Counted from the first letter of the stretch, positions 1 through 6,714 are shown. The stretch: 6,780 nucleotides of DNA from DASYML01 sp036009045 (GCA_036009045.1 DASYML010000012.1:1-6780), one strand, 5' to 3'. Made by a program: numbers and translations. The notes: generated from the sequence alone by a model not told the origin.

Positions 1-429
1 GAGGGCCGTGCCGCGCGGCATCGTGCCTAATTGCGAGGGCATCACGGGCGGAATGAATGACGGCTGAGGCTGCGGTTTGACGCGCGGCACGTCTTCTTCA
101 AAAAGGAGCGCGTAAACGATTCGCAGGAGACCGCCGATGAAAAAGAGCATGGCCGAGAGCGGGATCAAAAGTCTCGGATGAAAGCCCGCATTGACTGTCA
201 GAATAGCCGTGATGGGCACGATCAGCACGGTGAGTAACATACACATCGCGCCGTGACGGATGCCCAGAGAGCGAGGTGAGATATTGCGTCCCTTCTTGTC
301 CACGAAGCTCTGTGGAAGAATCCCGCCGTTACCGAGCAGTTGAATCACGCCGTCCAGGGGAAAGCCGCAACGCGAACAGAAGCGCAGTTGATCGGAAGCC
401 TGTTGCTGGCCGCATTGTGGACAATGCAT
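1..429 (-). CDS. Zinc-ribbon protein with two transmembrane helices, 3' end outside window
   Basis: The 143 visible codons start at ATG 429-427 and run off the left edge, so the C-terminus is missing. The N-terminus has a CxxC...CxxC zinc ribbon (C3, C6, C18, C21; MHCPQCG and FCSRCG). A polar linker follows, then two hydrophobic stretches at about residues 61-79 and 87-109, a likely helical hairpin in the membrane. After these comes a Pro/Gln-rich tail (VKPQPQPSFIPP, from about residue 117). An AG-rich ribosome-binding sequence (GAGGTGA) lies about 9-11 bases upstream at 439-445, supporting this start. Cytoplasmic zinc ribbons fused to short membrane hairpins are common in Acidobacteriota and other soil bacteria, but their function is generally unknown. 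I infer an inner-membrane protein with a cytoplasmic zinc ribbon and do not assign a function. The gene follows the DinB-like gene on the same strand after a 118-base gap. Confidence 0.8.
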   Translation of the reverse strand, partial: MHCPQCGQQQASDQLRFCSRCGFPLDGVIQLLGNGGILPQSFVDKKGRNISPRSLGIRHGAMCMLLTVLIVPITAILTVNAGFHPRLLIPLSAMLFFIGGLLRIVYALLFEEDVPRVKPQPQPSFIPPVMPSQLGTMPRGTAL

Positions 430-531
430 CTGAAGAATTCACCTCACGCGTCGGGATGAAAAGCAGGCGCTTATACTATCAAGCATTGCGCTATCACACT
501 AGACTACGACGGGGCCGGGCCTAAAGTTCGC

Positions 532-546
532 ACGCGCCTCGCGCGT
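532..546 (-). terminator. Short GC-rich hairpin just after the DinB-like stop codon (weak terminator candidate)
   Basis: ACGCGC and GCGCGT form a 6-bp stem with a 3-base loop, one base past the stop codon of the 548-1033 gene. The downstream minus-strand sequence has only a short CTTT and no real U-run, so intrinsic termination here is doubtful. Confidence 0.25.
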
Positions 547-547
547 C

Positions 548-1033
548 TCAGAGATGAGGCAAACGCGCGTCGTTGAACAAACTGAAGACGGCGAAGGCGC
601 GTCCCTGATGATGCGCCGCGCGGGCAATCGTTTCCAACAACAAAGAAAAGAGACTCACGCTCTCGCCCGGTGGGACCATAATCTCTTTGCGTAAGTCGCC
701 GTCATTCGCAAATGACTCGAAGCCACGCCTGCGCGTCGCTTCGACTTCCGCCAGATATTTCAGGACCAGTTCCGGCGTCGCCAGGGATTCGGGCAGGGTC
801 CACTCGAAAGGGTCGTCCCACAGGTTCGTCGTGATGCCGCCGAAAGTTTGCTCGATGCCAGCGGCGCTGCGCAAGAGATGTTCGCCGCAGGAGTAAACGG
901 GGTAAGCAGCAGCGTTGTTTGCCGTGCGAGGCGCACTGTAAAGCTGCTCCGCCGGAATCAACGACAGCAGGGCGCGAGAGCGCCCGTCAATGCGCGCGAA
1001 CTGTTCGTCGAGACCTGCAATCAATCCGTCCAT
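548..1033 (-). CDS. DinB-like four-helix-bundle protein
   Basis: This 161-residue protein has the length and layout of the DinB/YfiT-like superfamily, a four-helix bundle that often binds a metal through three histidines. Some members transfer low-molecular-weight thiols; many have unknown activity. The first-helix histidine region is visible as SCGEHLLRSAAG (H52). The C-terminal signature appears as ARAAHHQGRAF (H141, H142), resembling the family's HxxHH.GQ motif. In many relatives the position four residues before the last His is also a His and a metal ligand. Here it is R138, so the metal site may be incomplete. The start is the only ATG after an in-frame stop at 1048-1046. It has no Shine-Dalgarno sequence, because its upstream region is the octamer repeat array and its ATG is the last triplet of one arm of a 21-bp inverted repeat. 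The lipoprotein gene lies 100 bases upstream on the same strand. The specific substrate is unknown. Confidence 0.82.
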   Translation of the reverse strand: MDGLIAGLDEQFARIDGRSRALLSLIPAEQLYSAPRTANNAAAYPVYSCGEHLLRSAAGIEQTFGGITTNLWDDPFEWTLPESLATPELVLKYLAEVEATRRRGFESFANDGDLRKEIMVPPGESVSLFSLLLETIARAAHHQGRAFAVFSLFNDARLPHL

Positions 1034-1130
1034 TGACTCATTGACTCATTGGCTCATCGGCTCATTGATTCATCGGTCCATTGATTCGCCGAATCATTTC
1101 TTCAATGAGTCAATGAGTCAATGAATCAAT
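1031..1130. repeat. Octamer repeat array (CTCATTGA-type) arranged as an inverted repeat
   Basis: On the plus strand, 1031-1088 reads as degenerate copies of an 8-base unit, CTCATTGA (variants CTCATTGG, CTCATCGG, TTCATCGG, TCCATTGA). After a short switch region, 1103-1129 carries the same unit in the opposite orientation (TCAATGAG). The outer copies match exactly: 1031-1051 is the reverse complement of 1103-1123, a perfect 21-bp inverted repeat with a 51-base spacer. Within the spacer, TGATTC and GAATCA (1082-1096) form a further 6-bp hairpin with a 3-base loop. The array fills almost the whole gap between the lipoprotein stop and the DinB-like start, and includes that ATG. It has no coding potential beyond that. 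Origin by replication slippage plus inversion is inference. Confidence 0.9.
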
Positions 1131-1133
1131 TCT

Positions 1134-1487
1134 CTACCTTGATTTAGCGCGGCGGTCACTCTCTTCCAACACCGTCCCATAGCTTTTGCCGCCAAAGCTG
1201 GCCCCGTTATGGACGCGTCCCTTGGCTCCGACCCGCGCCCCGCGAGAGGGCACGCCGCGCCTCGTGACGACCCAAATCTTACCCGTGCCGTCATCCAGTT
1301 CATAAGCGCCGTTGCCGAGCACACCATAGCTGTCCGTGACGGTTCCGGCGATGGCGACCTCTTTATTATTATAACGTCCGGGGTCGCCTGTAATCTGATT
1401 GATGGTCGTCTGGCTTGGACAGGCCGTGGTCAGAAACGCCGCCGCCAACATCAACGACAGGAAAATCATTTTACGAGCCATACGCAT
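1134..1487 (-). CDS. Small lipoprotein with an OB-fold-like domain
   Basis: The predicted product is 117 residues. The N-terminus is a lipoprotein signal peptide: a basic MRMARK start, a hydrophobic core (IFLSLMLAAAFL) and the lipobox TTAC, giving a lipidated C23. The mature part begins with an INQITGDPGRYNNKEV stretch. It continues through AIAGTVTDSYG, YELDDGTGKIWVVTRRG and GARVGAKGRV, the pattern of strands and a D-D/G-T-G turn typical of small bacterial OB-fold modules. It ends in a basic tail (ESDRRAKSR). The same frame stays open up to 1562, but AAGGAG at 1500-1495 sits 7 bases before the ATG at 1487, so I chose that start; the signal peptide then falls at the very N-terminus. A second in-frame ATG at 1481 is less well spaced. 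The protein is probably anchored in the envelope facing the periplasm. Ligand and role are unknown. Confidence 0.8.
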   Translation of the reverse strand: MRMARKMIFLSLMLAAAFLTTACPSQTTINQITGDPGRYNNKEVAIAGTVTDSYGVLGNGAYELDDGTGKIWVVTRRGVPSRGARVGAKGRVHNGASFGGKSYGTVLEESDRRAKSR

Positions 1488-1494
1488 TCTGCAT

Positions 1495-1500
1495 CTCCTT
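1495..1500 (-). promoter_or_regulatory. Shine-Dalgarno AAGGAG that fixes the lipoprotein start
   Basis: AAGGAG on the minus strand is 7 bases upstream of ATG 1487-1485. It selects this start over the longer reading frame opening at 1562, whose extra 25 residues would bury the signal peptide. Confidence 0.75.
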
Positions 1501-1617
1501 TGTGTTTGAAAATCACATGAAGGGAGAGCGCCAGCTTTTCTCGCCACCTCGATCTCCGACACGGCGAGAAAGGGACGTGTGGCTGAAGAGATGCGCGCGC
1601 GCGACGTATGGTTTTCC

Positions 1618-1631
1618 GCCGCGCACGCGGC
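1618..1631 (-). terminator. GC-rich hairpin downstream of the aldehyde dehydrogenase (weak)
   Basis: GCCGC and GCGGC pair around GTGC about 33 bases after the aldehyde dehydrogenase stop on the minus strand. It is followed by GGAAAACC rather than a U-run, so it is at best a weak or factor-assisted terminator. Confidence 0.22.
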
Positions 1632-1663
1632 TCATGTCACACACCCTCAACGAGAGCAAGAGT

Positions 1664-3172
1664 TCACTTGCCGAACCAGCCCATCGGCTTGCCGGAAAGG
1701 TCCACCCACACGCTCTTGACGTGCGTGTAGAGTTCGAGCGCGTGCTTGCCCATCTCGCGGCCATAGCCCGATTGCTTGAAGCCGCCGAAGGGGACCGCCG
1801 CATTGAACATGTTGAAAGTATTAATCCAGACCACACCGGCCCTGACATCCTTGGCGAAGCGATGCGCGCGCACGATGTCTCTGGTCCAGATTCCGGCGGA
1901 GAGACCGTAGATAGTATCGTTGGCCTGCTTGATGAGGTCCGTTTCGTCTTTGAAAGTGATGACCGAAGAGACTGGACCAAAAATCTCTTCCTGCGCGACG
2001 CGCATCCGATTATTCACGTCGCAGAAAATCGTCGGCTGGAAGAAATAGCCTTGCTGGAAAGCCTCTTCGAGTTGCGGCGGCTCGCCCCCGGCGAAGACGG
2101 TCGCGCCTTCCCCGCGCGCGATTGTGACATAACCCTTGATGCGGTCCAGTTGTTCCTGAGAAACCTGCGGACCCATCTGAGTGTTTTTGTCCGTCGGGTC
2201 GCCGACCCTGATATTCCCTGCCTTCTCCTTGAAGCGCGTGAGGAATTCGTCCTTGATACTTTCTTCCAGAAAGAGACGCGAGCCTGCGCAGCAGACCTGC
2301 CCCTGGTTGAAAAAGATGCCCATCATCGCGCCGTTGACGGCCTGCTCTATGTCCGCGTCGGCGAAGACGATATTCGGCGCTTTGCCGCCGAGTTCGAGCG
2401 AGACCTTGGTGAGATTATCCGAGGCGGCGCGGGCGATGAGTTTGCCGACTTCGGTCGAGCCTGTGAAGGCAATCTTGTCTATGCCGGGATGAGAGGCGAG
2501 CGCGGCCCCTGCGGTCTCGCCATAGCCGGGGACGATGTTGATGACGCCGTCAGGGAAGCCAGCTTCCTGGACCAATTTTCCGAGTTCGAGGGCGGTCACG
2601 GGAGTCTGTTCGGCTGGCTTGAGGACGATGGTGTTTCCGGCGGCGAGCGCGGGCGCGAGTTTCCAGGCGGCCATCATGAGCGGAAAATTCCAGGGGATAA
2701 TCTGGCCGCAGACGCCGAGCGGCTCGCGCACGGTGTAGTTCAACATCTGGCCGTTGACGGGAATCGTCTCGCCCTCAATCTTGGTGGCATAGCCCGCGAA
2801 GTATTCAAAATTCTCCACCACCTGTGGCAGGTCTACGTAGAGAGATTCGCGTATCGGCTTGCCGTTATCGGCGGTCTCAAGCTCCGCCAGTTCCTGCGCG
2901 TGCTGCTCTATCAGTTGCGAGAGTTTATAGATCAGACGGCCACGATCACGCGCGCTTATTTTGGACCACTTACCCTCGAAGGCCCTGCGGGCGGCCTCGA
3001 CGGCCTTATCAATGTCAGCCTTGTCGCCTTCCGCGACTTCGGCGAGCGTCGCGCCGGTCGAAGGGTTCGGCGTCTCAAAGGTTTTGCCGGACTCGGCATC
3101 CATCCATTTGCCGTCTATGAATAACTGGTATTTGCGTGGCGTGACGTTGGCTGCTGTTTGTGCTGAAGACAT
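1664..3172 (-). CDS. NAD-dependent aldehyde dehydrogenase (ALDH superfamily)
   Basis: This 502-residue enzyme has the full length of the classical ALDH1/2-like tetrameric enzymes, which oxidise aldehydes to carboxylic acids in the cytoplasm. All the key residues are present. IPWNFP supplies the oxyanion-hole Asn (N162). LKPAEQTP supplies the cofactor-binding Lys and Glu (K185, E188); a Glu here favours NAD+ over NADP+. FTGSTEVGK is the nucleotide loop (about 236-244). LELGGK contains the general base E260. FFNQGQVCCAGSR holds the catalytic cysteine, C294, by alignment to Cys302 of ALDH2. EEIFGPV (395-401) gives the ribose-contacting Glu and Phe. PFGGFKQSGYGRE is the C-terminal signature. The start is supported by AAAGGT at 3186-3181, 8 bases upstream. 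The substrate cannot be decided from sequence: acetaldehyde, betaine aldehyde and other aliphatic aldehydes are all possible. The gene lies downstream of the aconitase on the same strand but is separated from it by a repeat element. Confidence 0.96.
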   Translation of the reverse strand: MSSAQTAANVTPRKYQLFIDGKWMDAESGKTFETPNPSTGATLAEVAEGDKADIDKAVEAARRAFEGKWSKISARDRGRLIYKLSQLIEQHAQELAELETADNGKPIRESLYVDLPQVVENFEYFAGYATKIEGETIPVNGQMLNYTVREPLGVCGQIIPWNFPLMMAAWKLAPALAAGNTIVLKPAEQTPVTALELGKLVQEAGFPDGVINIVPGYGETAGAALASHPGIDKIAFTGSTEVGKLIARAASDNLTKVSLELGGKAPNIVFADADIEQAVNGAMMGIFFNQGQVCCAGSRLFLEESIKDEFLTRFKEKAGNIRVGDPTDKNTQMGPQVSQEQLDRIKGYVTIARGEGATVFAGGEPPQLEEAFQQGYFFQPTIFCDVNNRMRVAQEEIFGPVSSVITFKDETDLIKQANDTIYGLSAGIWTRDIVRAHRFAKDVRAGVVWINTFNMFNAAVPFGGFKQSGYGREMGKHALELYTHVKSVWVDLSGKPMGWFGK

Positions 3173-3180
3173 GAATGTAG

Positions 3181-3186
3181 ACCTTT
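3181..3186 (-). promoter_or_regulatory. Ribosome-binding site of the aldehyde dehydrogenase
   Basis: AAAGGT on the minus strand, 8 bases before the ATG at 3172. It is a good match to the anti-Shine-Dalgarno sequence and supports the assigned start. Confidence 0.6.
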
Positions 3187-3309
3187 CCGTATCCGGTAAT
3201 GTGATGTGACTAACTAAAGATTTTTGGTTGCTGTAAATACTCTATCACTGCGTCGCGGGGAAAGTCCAAGGGTAAGGCGGAGGGGCACTGGGATACCTCT
3301 GGCAAGTTA

Positions 3310-3541
3310 GAGGGCGGTGTTCGTTTTCATCCCCGAAGGGGATAAATATGATAGCCGGGGGCCAGCACGATAGTGCGCCGCCCCGGAATCATGCCCATGA
3401 TGAAGCCGACCCTGAAAGGGTCGCACACTCAAGTTTGAGGTGCGACCCTTTCAGGGTCGAAATGTGTTAACGCGAGCGTACCGGGGGCGTTGCCCCCGGC
3501 TCTCATATGCAGCCCTTTGAGGGCTGACGAAACCCTACCTC
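3310..3541. repeat. Nested inverted-repeat element between aconitase and aldehyde dehydrogenase
   Basis: The 413-base gap at 3173-3585 contains no gene and is mostly this element. It is a mirror-ordered series of hairpins. From the left: ATCCCC-GAA-GGGGAT (3329-3343); a CCGGGG...CCCCGG stem (3355-3360 with 3381-3386) enclosing GCAC-GATA-GTGC; TCATG-CC-CATGA (3389-3400); then CGACCCT-GAA-AGGGTCG (3407-3423). After a central turn the types come back inverted: the GACCCT hairpin (3443-3459), CCGGGGGC-GTT-GCCCCCGG (3481-3499), and CAGCCCT-TTG-AGGGCTG (3510-3526). The halves also match between hairpins: 3341-3360 and 3495-3514 are reverse complements at roughly 16 of 20 positions. The ends TTCGT (3320-3324) and ACGAA (3527-3531) pair, and similarity continues outward to about 3310 and 3541. 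It contains no reading frame of note. It looks like a REP/REPIN- or MITE-like non-autonomous repeat, by inference. Exact ends are uncertain by 10-20 bases. Confidence 0.85.
3407..3459. repeat. Perfect 20-bp inverted repeat at the core of the element
   Basis: 3407-3426 is the exact reverse complement of 3440-3459. The 13-base spacer itself pairs as CTCAA-GT-TTGAG (3428-3439), with A3427 as a single bulge, so the whole core can form a stem of about 25 bp. Each 20-base arm also contains its own 7-bp GACCCT hairpin, so the arms can fold either separately or with each other. There is no U-run on either side, which argues against a plain intrinsic terminator. Confidence 0.92.
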
Positions 3542-3585
3542 TGCCTTTAACCCTTTTACTTTTGCCTTCCCCTTAAATGCTCTTA

Positions 3586-6492
3586 TCAACCAAACACGAA
3601 ATCCCGATTGTCCTCCTGCGAGAGCAGTTGCCGCAGGACGAAGGGGAGAATGCCGCCGTGCATGTAGTAGTCCACTTCAATCGGCGTATCTATGCGGAGG
3701 ATGACGGGCACTTCTTCCGTCTCGCCGTTCTGGCGATGAATGATGAGGGTCACATCCTGGCGCGGCTTGATGCCGGTTTCGAGGCCCGTGATGTCGAAGG
3801 TCTCCGTGCCGTTGAGATTGAGCGTGGCGGCGTTCACCCCCTCTTTGAACTGGCAGGGGAGGACGCCCATGCCGACGAGGTTGTTGCGGTGTATACGCTC
3901 GAAGCTCTGCGCGATGACCGCGCGCACCCCTAGCAGGTTCGTGCCCTTCGCGGCCCAGTCGCGCGAACTGCCTGTCCCGTACTCCTGCCCCGCGATGACG
4001 ATGAGCGGGACGCCCGCCGCTTGATAATGAACCGAAGCGTCGTAGATGCTCATCTGCTGGCCGATGGGTTGAAGCACGGTGAAGCCGCCTTCGACGCCTG
4101 GGACCATGAGGTTCTTGATGCGGACGTTGGCGAACGTGCCGCGCACCATGACTTGATGATTGCCGCGCCGCGAGCCGTAAGAGTTAAAGTCTTCGACGGA
4201 GACGCCGCGCAGTTGGAGATAGACTCCGGCGGGAGAGGTCGGCTTGATGGAACCCGCAGGGCTGATGTGGTCGGTCGTCACGCTGTCGCCGAAGATGGCG
4301 AGCGGGCGCGCGCCGCGTATATCTGTGACCTGTCCCGGCTGCATGCGGAACTTCTCGAAGTAGGGCGGCTCTTGAATATAAGTTGATTGAGTGTCCCAAC
4401 AGTAAACGTCTCCGGTGCTGGTCGGTATCTCGTTCCAGAGCGGATTCTGTTCCGCGAAGTTCTCATACATACGGCGATAGGTGTCTGGGTCCATCGCCGC
4501 TTGCAGGAGGCCGCTGACCTCTTCCATGCTGGGCCAAATGTCGCGCAGGTAAACGTCCGCGCCTTTCCTGTCTTTGCCAATCGGCTCGTTGACCATGTCT
4601 ATATTGACGCGGCCCGCGAGGGCGAAGGCGACGACCAACGGCGGACTCATGAGAAAGTTGGCTTTGACGCTCTGGTGGACGCGCGCTTCAAAATTCCTGT
4701 TGCCGGAGAGGACGCTCGCGGCGACGAGGTCCTGTTCGGTGATGACGTTTTCGATGCGCGGGTCTAATGGACCAGAATTGCCGATGCAGGTCGTGCAGCC
4801 GTAGCCGACGAGGTTAAAGCCTATGCGGTTGAGATACTTTTGCAGACCCGTCTTCTCAAGATACTCCGTGACCACGCGCGAGCCGGGCGCGAGCGAAGTC
4901 TTGACGGACGGATCAACCCTCAGACCGCGTTCGACGGCCTTCTTCGCCAGCAAGCCTGCGGCCAGCATGACGCTCGGATTTGAAGTGTTGGTGCATGATG
5001 TGATGGCCGCGATGACGACATCTCCGTGGCCCAGGTCGTCCTCTCTATCGGGGAATTCGTCTTCGGGAATATCCTCCAAACGGTCGGGCGTCGGACGATT
5101 GTTCATCATCTCGATTTCGGAGAGGGTGCTAGTGTTCTTTTCGCTCAAGAGGCCCGCGCCGACGGGAGCGGTCTCAGGATGCTGCTCACCGCCGCCCGTG
5201 AGGTGTATGTCATCATCGGAAGCCTTGAAACCGTTTCCGCTGACCATGAAACGTTGCGCGAGGTCGTCAGTTGTTTTGCCGTAGCCGTTTTCGCTGGCGG
5301 GCTTTTGAAAGAGTTCGAGGAACTTGTCTTTCAACTCCGTCAACTCTATGCGGTCCTGCGGGCGTTTTGGACCAGCCACGCTCGGACGAATTTCGGAGAG
5401 GTCCAATTCAAGAGTCGTGCTGTAGTCGCATTGACCCGCGAGCGGGATGCCGAACATGCCCTGCGCCGTGAAATAGTTGCGAATCGCCGAGACATGTTCC
5501 GCAGAGCGGCCCGTCGCCTCGTAATATTTGCAGGTCTCCTCGTCCACCGGAAAGAAGCCCATCGTCGCGCCGTATTCGGGGGCCATGTTGGCGATTGTCG
5601 CGCGGTCCGTCGCGGGCAAACTGGTCGCGCCCTCGCCGTGAAACTCCACGAACTTGCCGACCACCTTGGCCTTGCGCAGCATCTCCGTCACGCGCAGGAC
5701 CAGATCCGTCGCCGTCATGCCTTCGCTCAAACTTCCCTTCAAGTGGACGCCGACCACATCCGGCGTGAGGATGTAGACGGGTTGGCCCAACATGCCAGCC
5801 TCCGCCTCTATCCCGCCGACGCCCCAGCCGACCACGCCGAGACCGTTAATCATCGTCGTGTGCGAATCGGTCCCGACCAGCGTATCAGGATAATAAACGC
5901 CATTATTTTCGAGCACGCCTTTCGCCAGATATTCCAGATTGACTTGATGCACGATGCCTATGTCGGGCGGCACGACCTGAAAGCCCTCGAACGCCTGCAT
6001 CCCCCACTTGAGAAACTGGTAACGCGAATTATTGCGCTTGAACTCCATCTCCATATTCTTGCGGAAGGCGTCTGCGGTGCTGGAAAAATCCACCTGCACG
6101 GAGTGGTCTATGACGAGGTCAACGGGGACGAGCGGTTCTATCAACGTCGCGTCGCGGTTCAATCGCTCGACCTCCGAACGCATCGCGGCGAGATCAACCA
6201 GCAGCGGGACGCCAGTGAAGTCCTGCAAGAGCACGCGCGCGACGATGAAGGGTATCTCCTCCGTCCTTTCCGCACCGGCCTTCCATTGCGCCAGTTCACG
6301 CACGCTCGCTTCGGTCACTTTCTTGCCGTCGAAGTTGCGGAGGACCGATTCGAGGACTATCCGAATACTCACGGGCAGACGAGAGATGGTCCCCAGTCCC
6401 TCTTGCTCCAACTGCGGCAGCGAGTAGAACTGGCCCGTGCGACCCTGTCCGAGATCAAAACTTTGAAGTGTATTGAAGAGATTGTGTGGCAT
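3586..6492 (-). CDS. acnA: Aconitate hydratase A (AcnA/IRP1 type)
   Basis: This 968-residue [4Fe-4S] enzyme interconverts citrate and isocitrate through cis-aconitate in the TCA and glyoxylate cycles, in the cytoplasm. The cluster ligands are C500 (ITSCTNTSNP) and C566/C569 (GYGCTTCIGNSGP), with the 66- and 3-residue spacing of AcnA/IRP1 proteins. Other active-site segments seen are DHSVQVD (129-135), GTDSHTT (207-213), AGPKRPQDR (373-381), FGDSVTTDHISPAGS (734-748), NSYGSRRGNH (770-779) and YGTGSSRDWAAKG, where S842 and R844 match the catalytic Ser642/Arg644 of mitochondrial aconitase. The C-terminal swivel domain is complete. The protein is about 75 residues longer than E. coli AcnA, mainly from a polar, acidic insertion between about residues 415 and 490, just before the first cluster cysteine. 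GGGG (6501-6498) lies 5 bases before the ATG and is a modest ribosome site; no in-frame upstream start was seen. Some AcnA/IRP1 proteins bind RNA when the cluster is lost; that is not shown here. Confidence 0.97.
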   Translation of the reverse strand: MPHNLFNTLQSFDLGQGRTGQFYSLPQLEQEGLGTISRLPVSIRIVLESVLRNFDGKKVTEASVRELAQWKAGAERTEEIPFIVARVLLQDFTGVPLLVDLAAMRSEVERLNRDATLIEPLVPVDLVIDHSVQVDFSSTADAFRKNMEMEFKRNNSRYQFLKWGMQAFEGFQVVPPDIGIVHQVNLEYLAKGVLENNGVYYPDTLVGTDSHTTMINGLGVVGWGVGGIEAEAGMLGQPVYILTPDVVGVHLKGSLSEGMTATDLVLRVTEMLRKAKVVGKFVEFHGEGATSLPATDRATIANMAPEYGATMGFFPVDEETCKYYEATGRSAEHVSAIRNYFTAQGMFGIPLAGQCDYSTTLELDLSEIRPSVAGPKRPQDRIELTELKDKFLELFQKPASENGYGKTTDDLAQRFMVSGNGFKASDDDIHLTGGGEQHPETAPVGAGLLSEKNTSTLSEIEMMNNRPTPDRLEDIPEDEFPDREDDLGHGDVVIAAITSCTNTSNPSVMLAAGLLAKKAVERGLRVDPSVKTSLAPGSRVVTEYLEKTGLQKYLNRIGFNLVGYGCTTCIGNSGPLDPRIENVITEQDLVAASVLSGNRNFEARVHQSVKANFLMSPPLVVAFALAGRVNIDMVNEPIGKDRKGADVYLRDIWPSMEEVSGLLQAAMDPDTYRRMYENFAEQNPLWNEIPTSTGDVYCWDTQSTYIQEPPYFEKFRMQPGQVTDIRGARPLAIFGDSVTTDHISPAGSIKPTSPAGVYLQLRGVSVEDFNSYGSRRGNHQVMVRGTFANVRIKNLMVPGVEGGFTVLQPIGQQMSIYDASVHYQAAGVPLIVIAGQEYGTGSSRDWAAKGTNLLGVRAVIAQSFERIHRNNLVGMGVLPCQFKEGVNAATLNLNGTETFDITGLETGIKPRQDVTLIIHRQNGETEEVPVILRIDTPIEVDYYMHGGILPFVLRQLLSQEDNRDFVFG

Positions 6493-6613
6493 CGTGACCC
6501 CATGTTTTAAGATGCAAGACCCAACGCGCTCGCGCGTCGCGCGGTGAAGGTTGATTTAAGTGGCGCTAATTACTGAAAGTTTAGTGTATGGCCCACGCTA
6601 TCAAACGTCAAGA

Positions 6614-6714
6614 ACACTCAAGAGTCAGGAGTCAAAAGGAAGAGGCTGTGAGCCTTGCGAAACGGTTTCTCAGGCTCTTCGGAGACGGGTAGTGGTTCAG
6701 TGAGCCTTGAGTGT
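6614..6714. repeat. Short inverted and direct repeats upstream of acnA
   Basis: ACACTCAAG (6614-6622) is the reverse complement of CTTGAGTGT (6706-6714). GTGAGCCTTG occurs twice in direct orientation (6648-6657 and 6700-6709). GAGTCAG/GAGTCAA form a 7-base tandem pair at about 6622-6635. These are short, and the arms are too far apart to imply a stable hairpin; they could be remnants of an inserted repeat. Confidence 0.45.

Noticed and set aside
430..547. Promoter for the zinc-ribbon gene around TTGATAGTATAAG (minus strand)
   Set aside because: A TATAAG-like -10 can be drawn, but no convincing -35 lies at the right distance, so it was not listed as a feature.
1031..1130. CRISPR array
   Set aside because: The unit is only 8 bases, has no unique spacers, switches orientation midway, and has no cas gene nearby.
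1488..1562. N-terminal extension of the lipoprotein gene to an upstream ATG
   Set aside because: It would place 25 polar residues before the signal peptide. The strong AAGGAG lies inside it and points to the ATG at 1487.
1415..3124. Long plus-strand open frame of 569 codons opposite the aldehyde dehydrogenase
   Set aside because: It is antisense to a gene with every ALDH signature. Its product has no recognisable domain and looks like a reverse-strand reading of conserved codons in GC-rich DNA.
3329..3526. Hairpins as an ordinary intrinsic terminator of acnA
   Set aside because: Neither strand has a run of T after any of the stems, and the mirror order of several hairpins fits a repeat element better.
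3310..3541. Riboswitch or structured regulatory RNA upstream of the dehydrogenase
   Set aside because: The element ends about 140 bases before the start codon, its symmetry is that of an inverted repeat, and I recognise no known riboswitch core.
5026..6510. Plus-strand open frame of 494 codons opposite the aconitase
   Set aside because: It is antisense to a well-supported acnA. The product is rich in Arg, His and Val with no family motif, as expected for a shadow frame.
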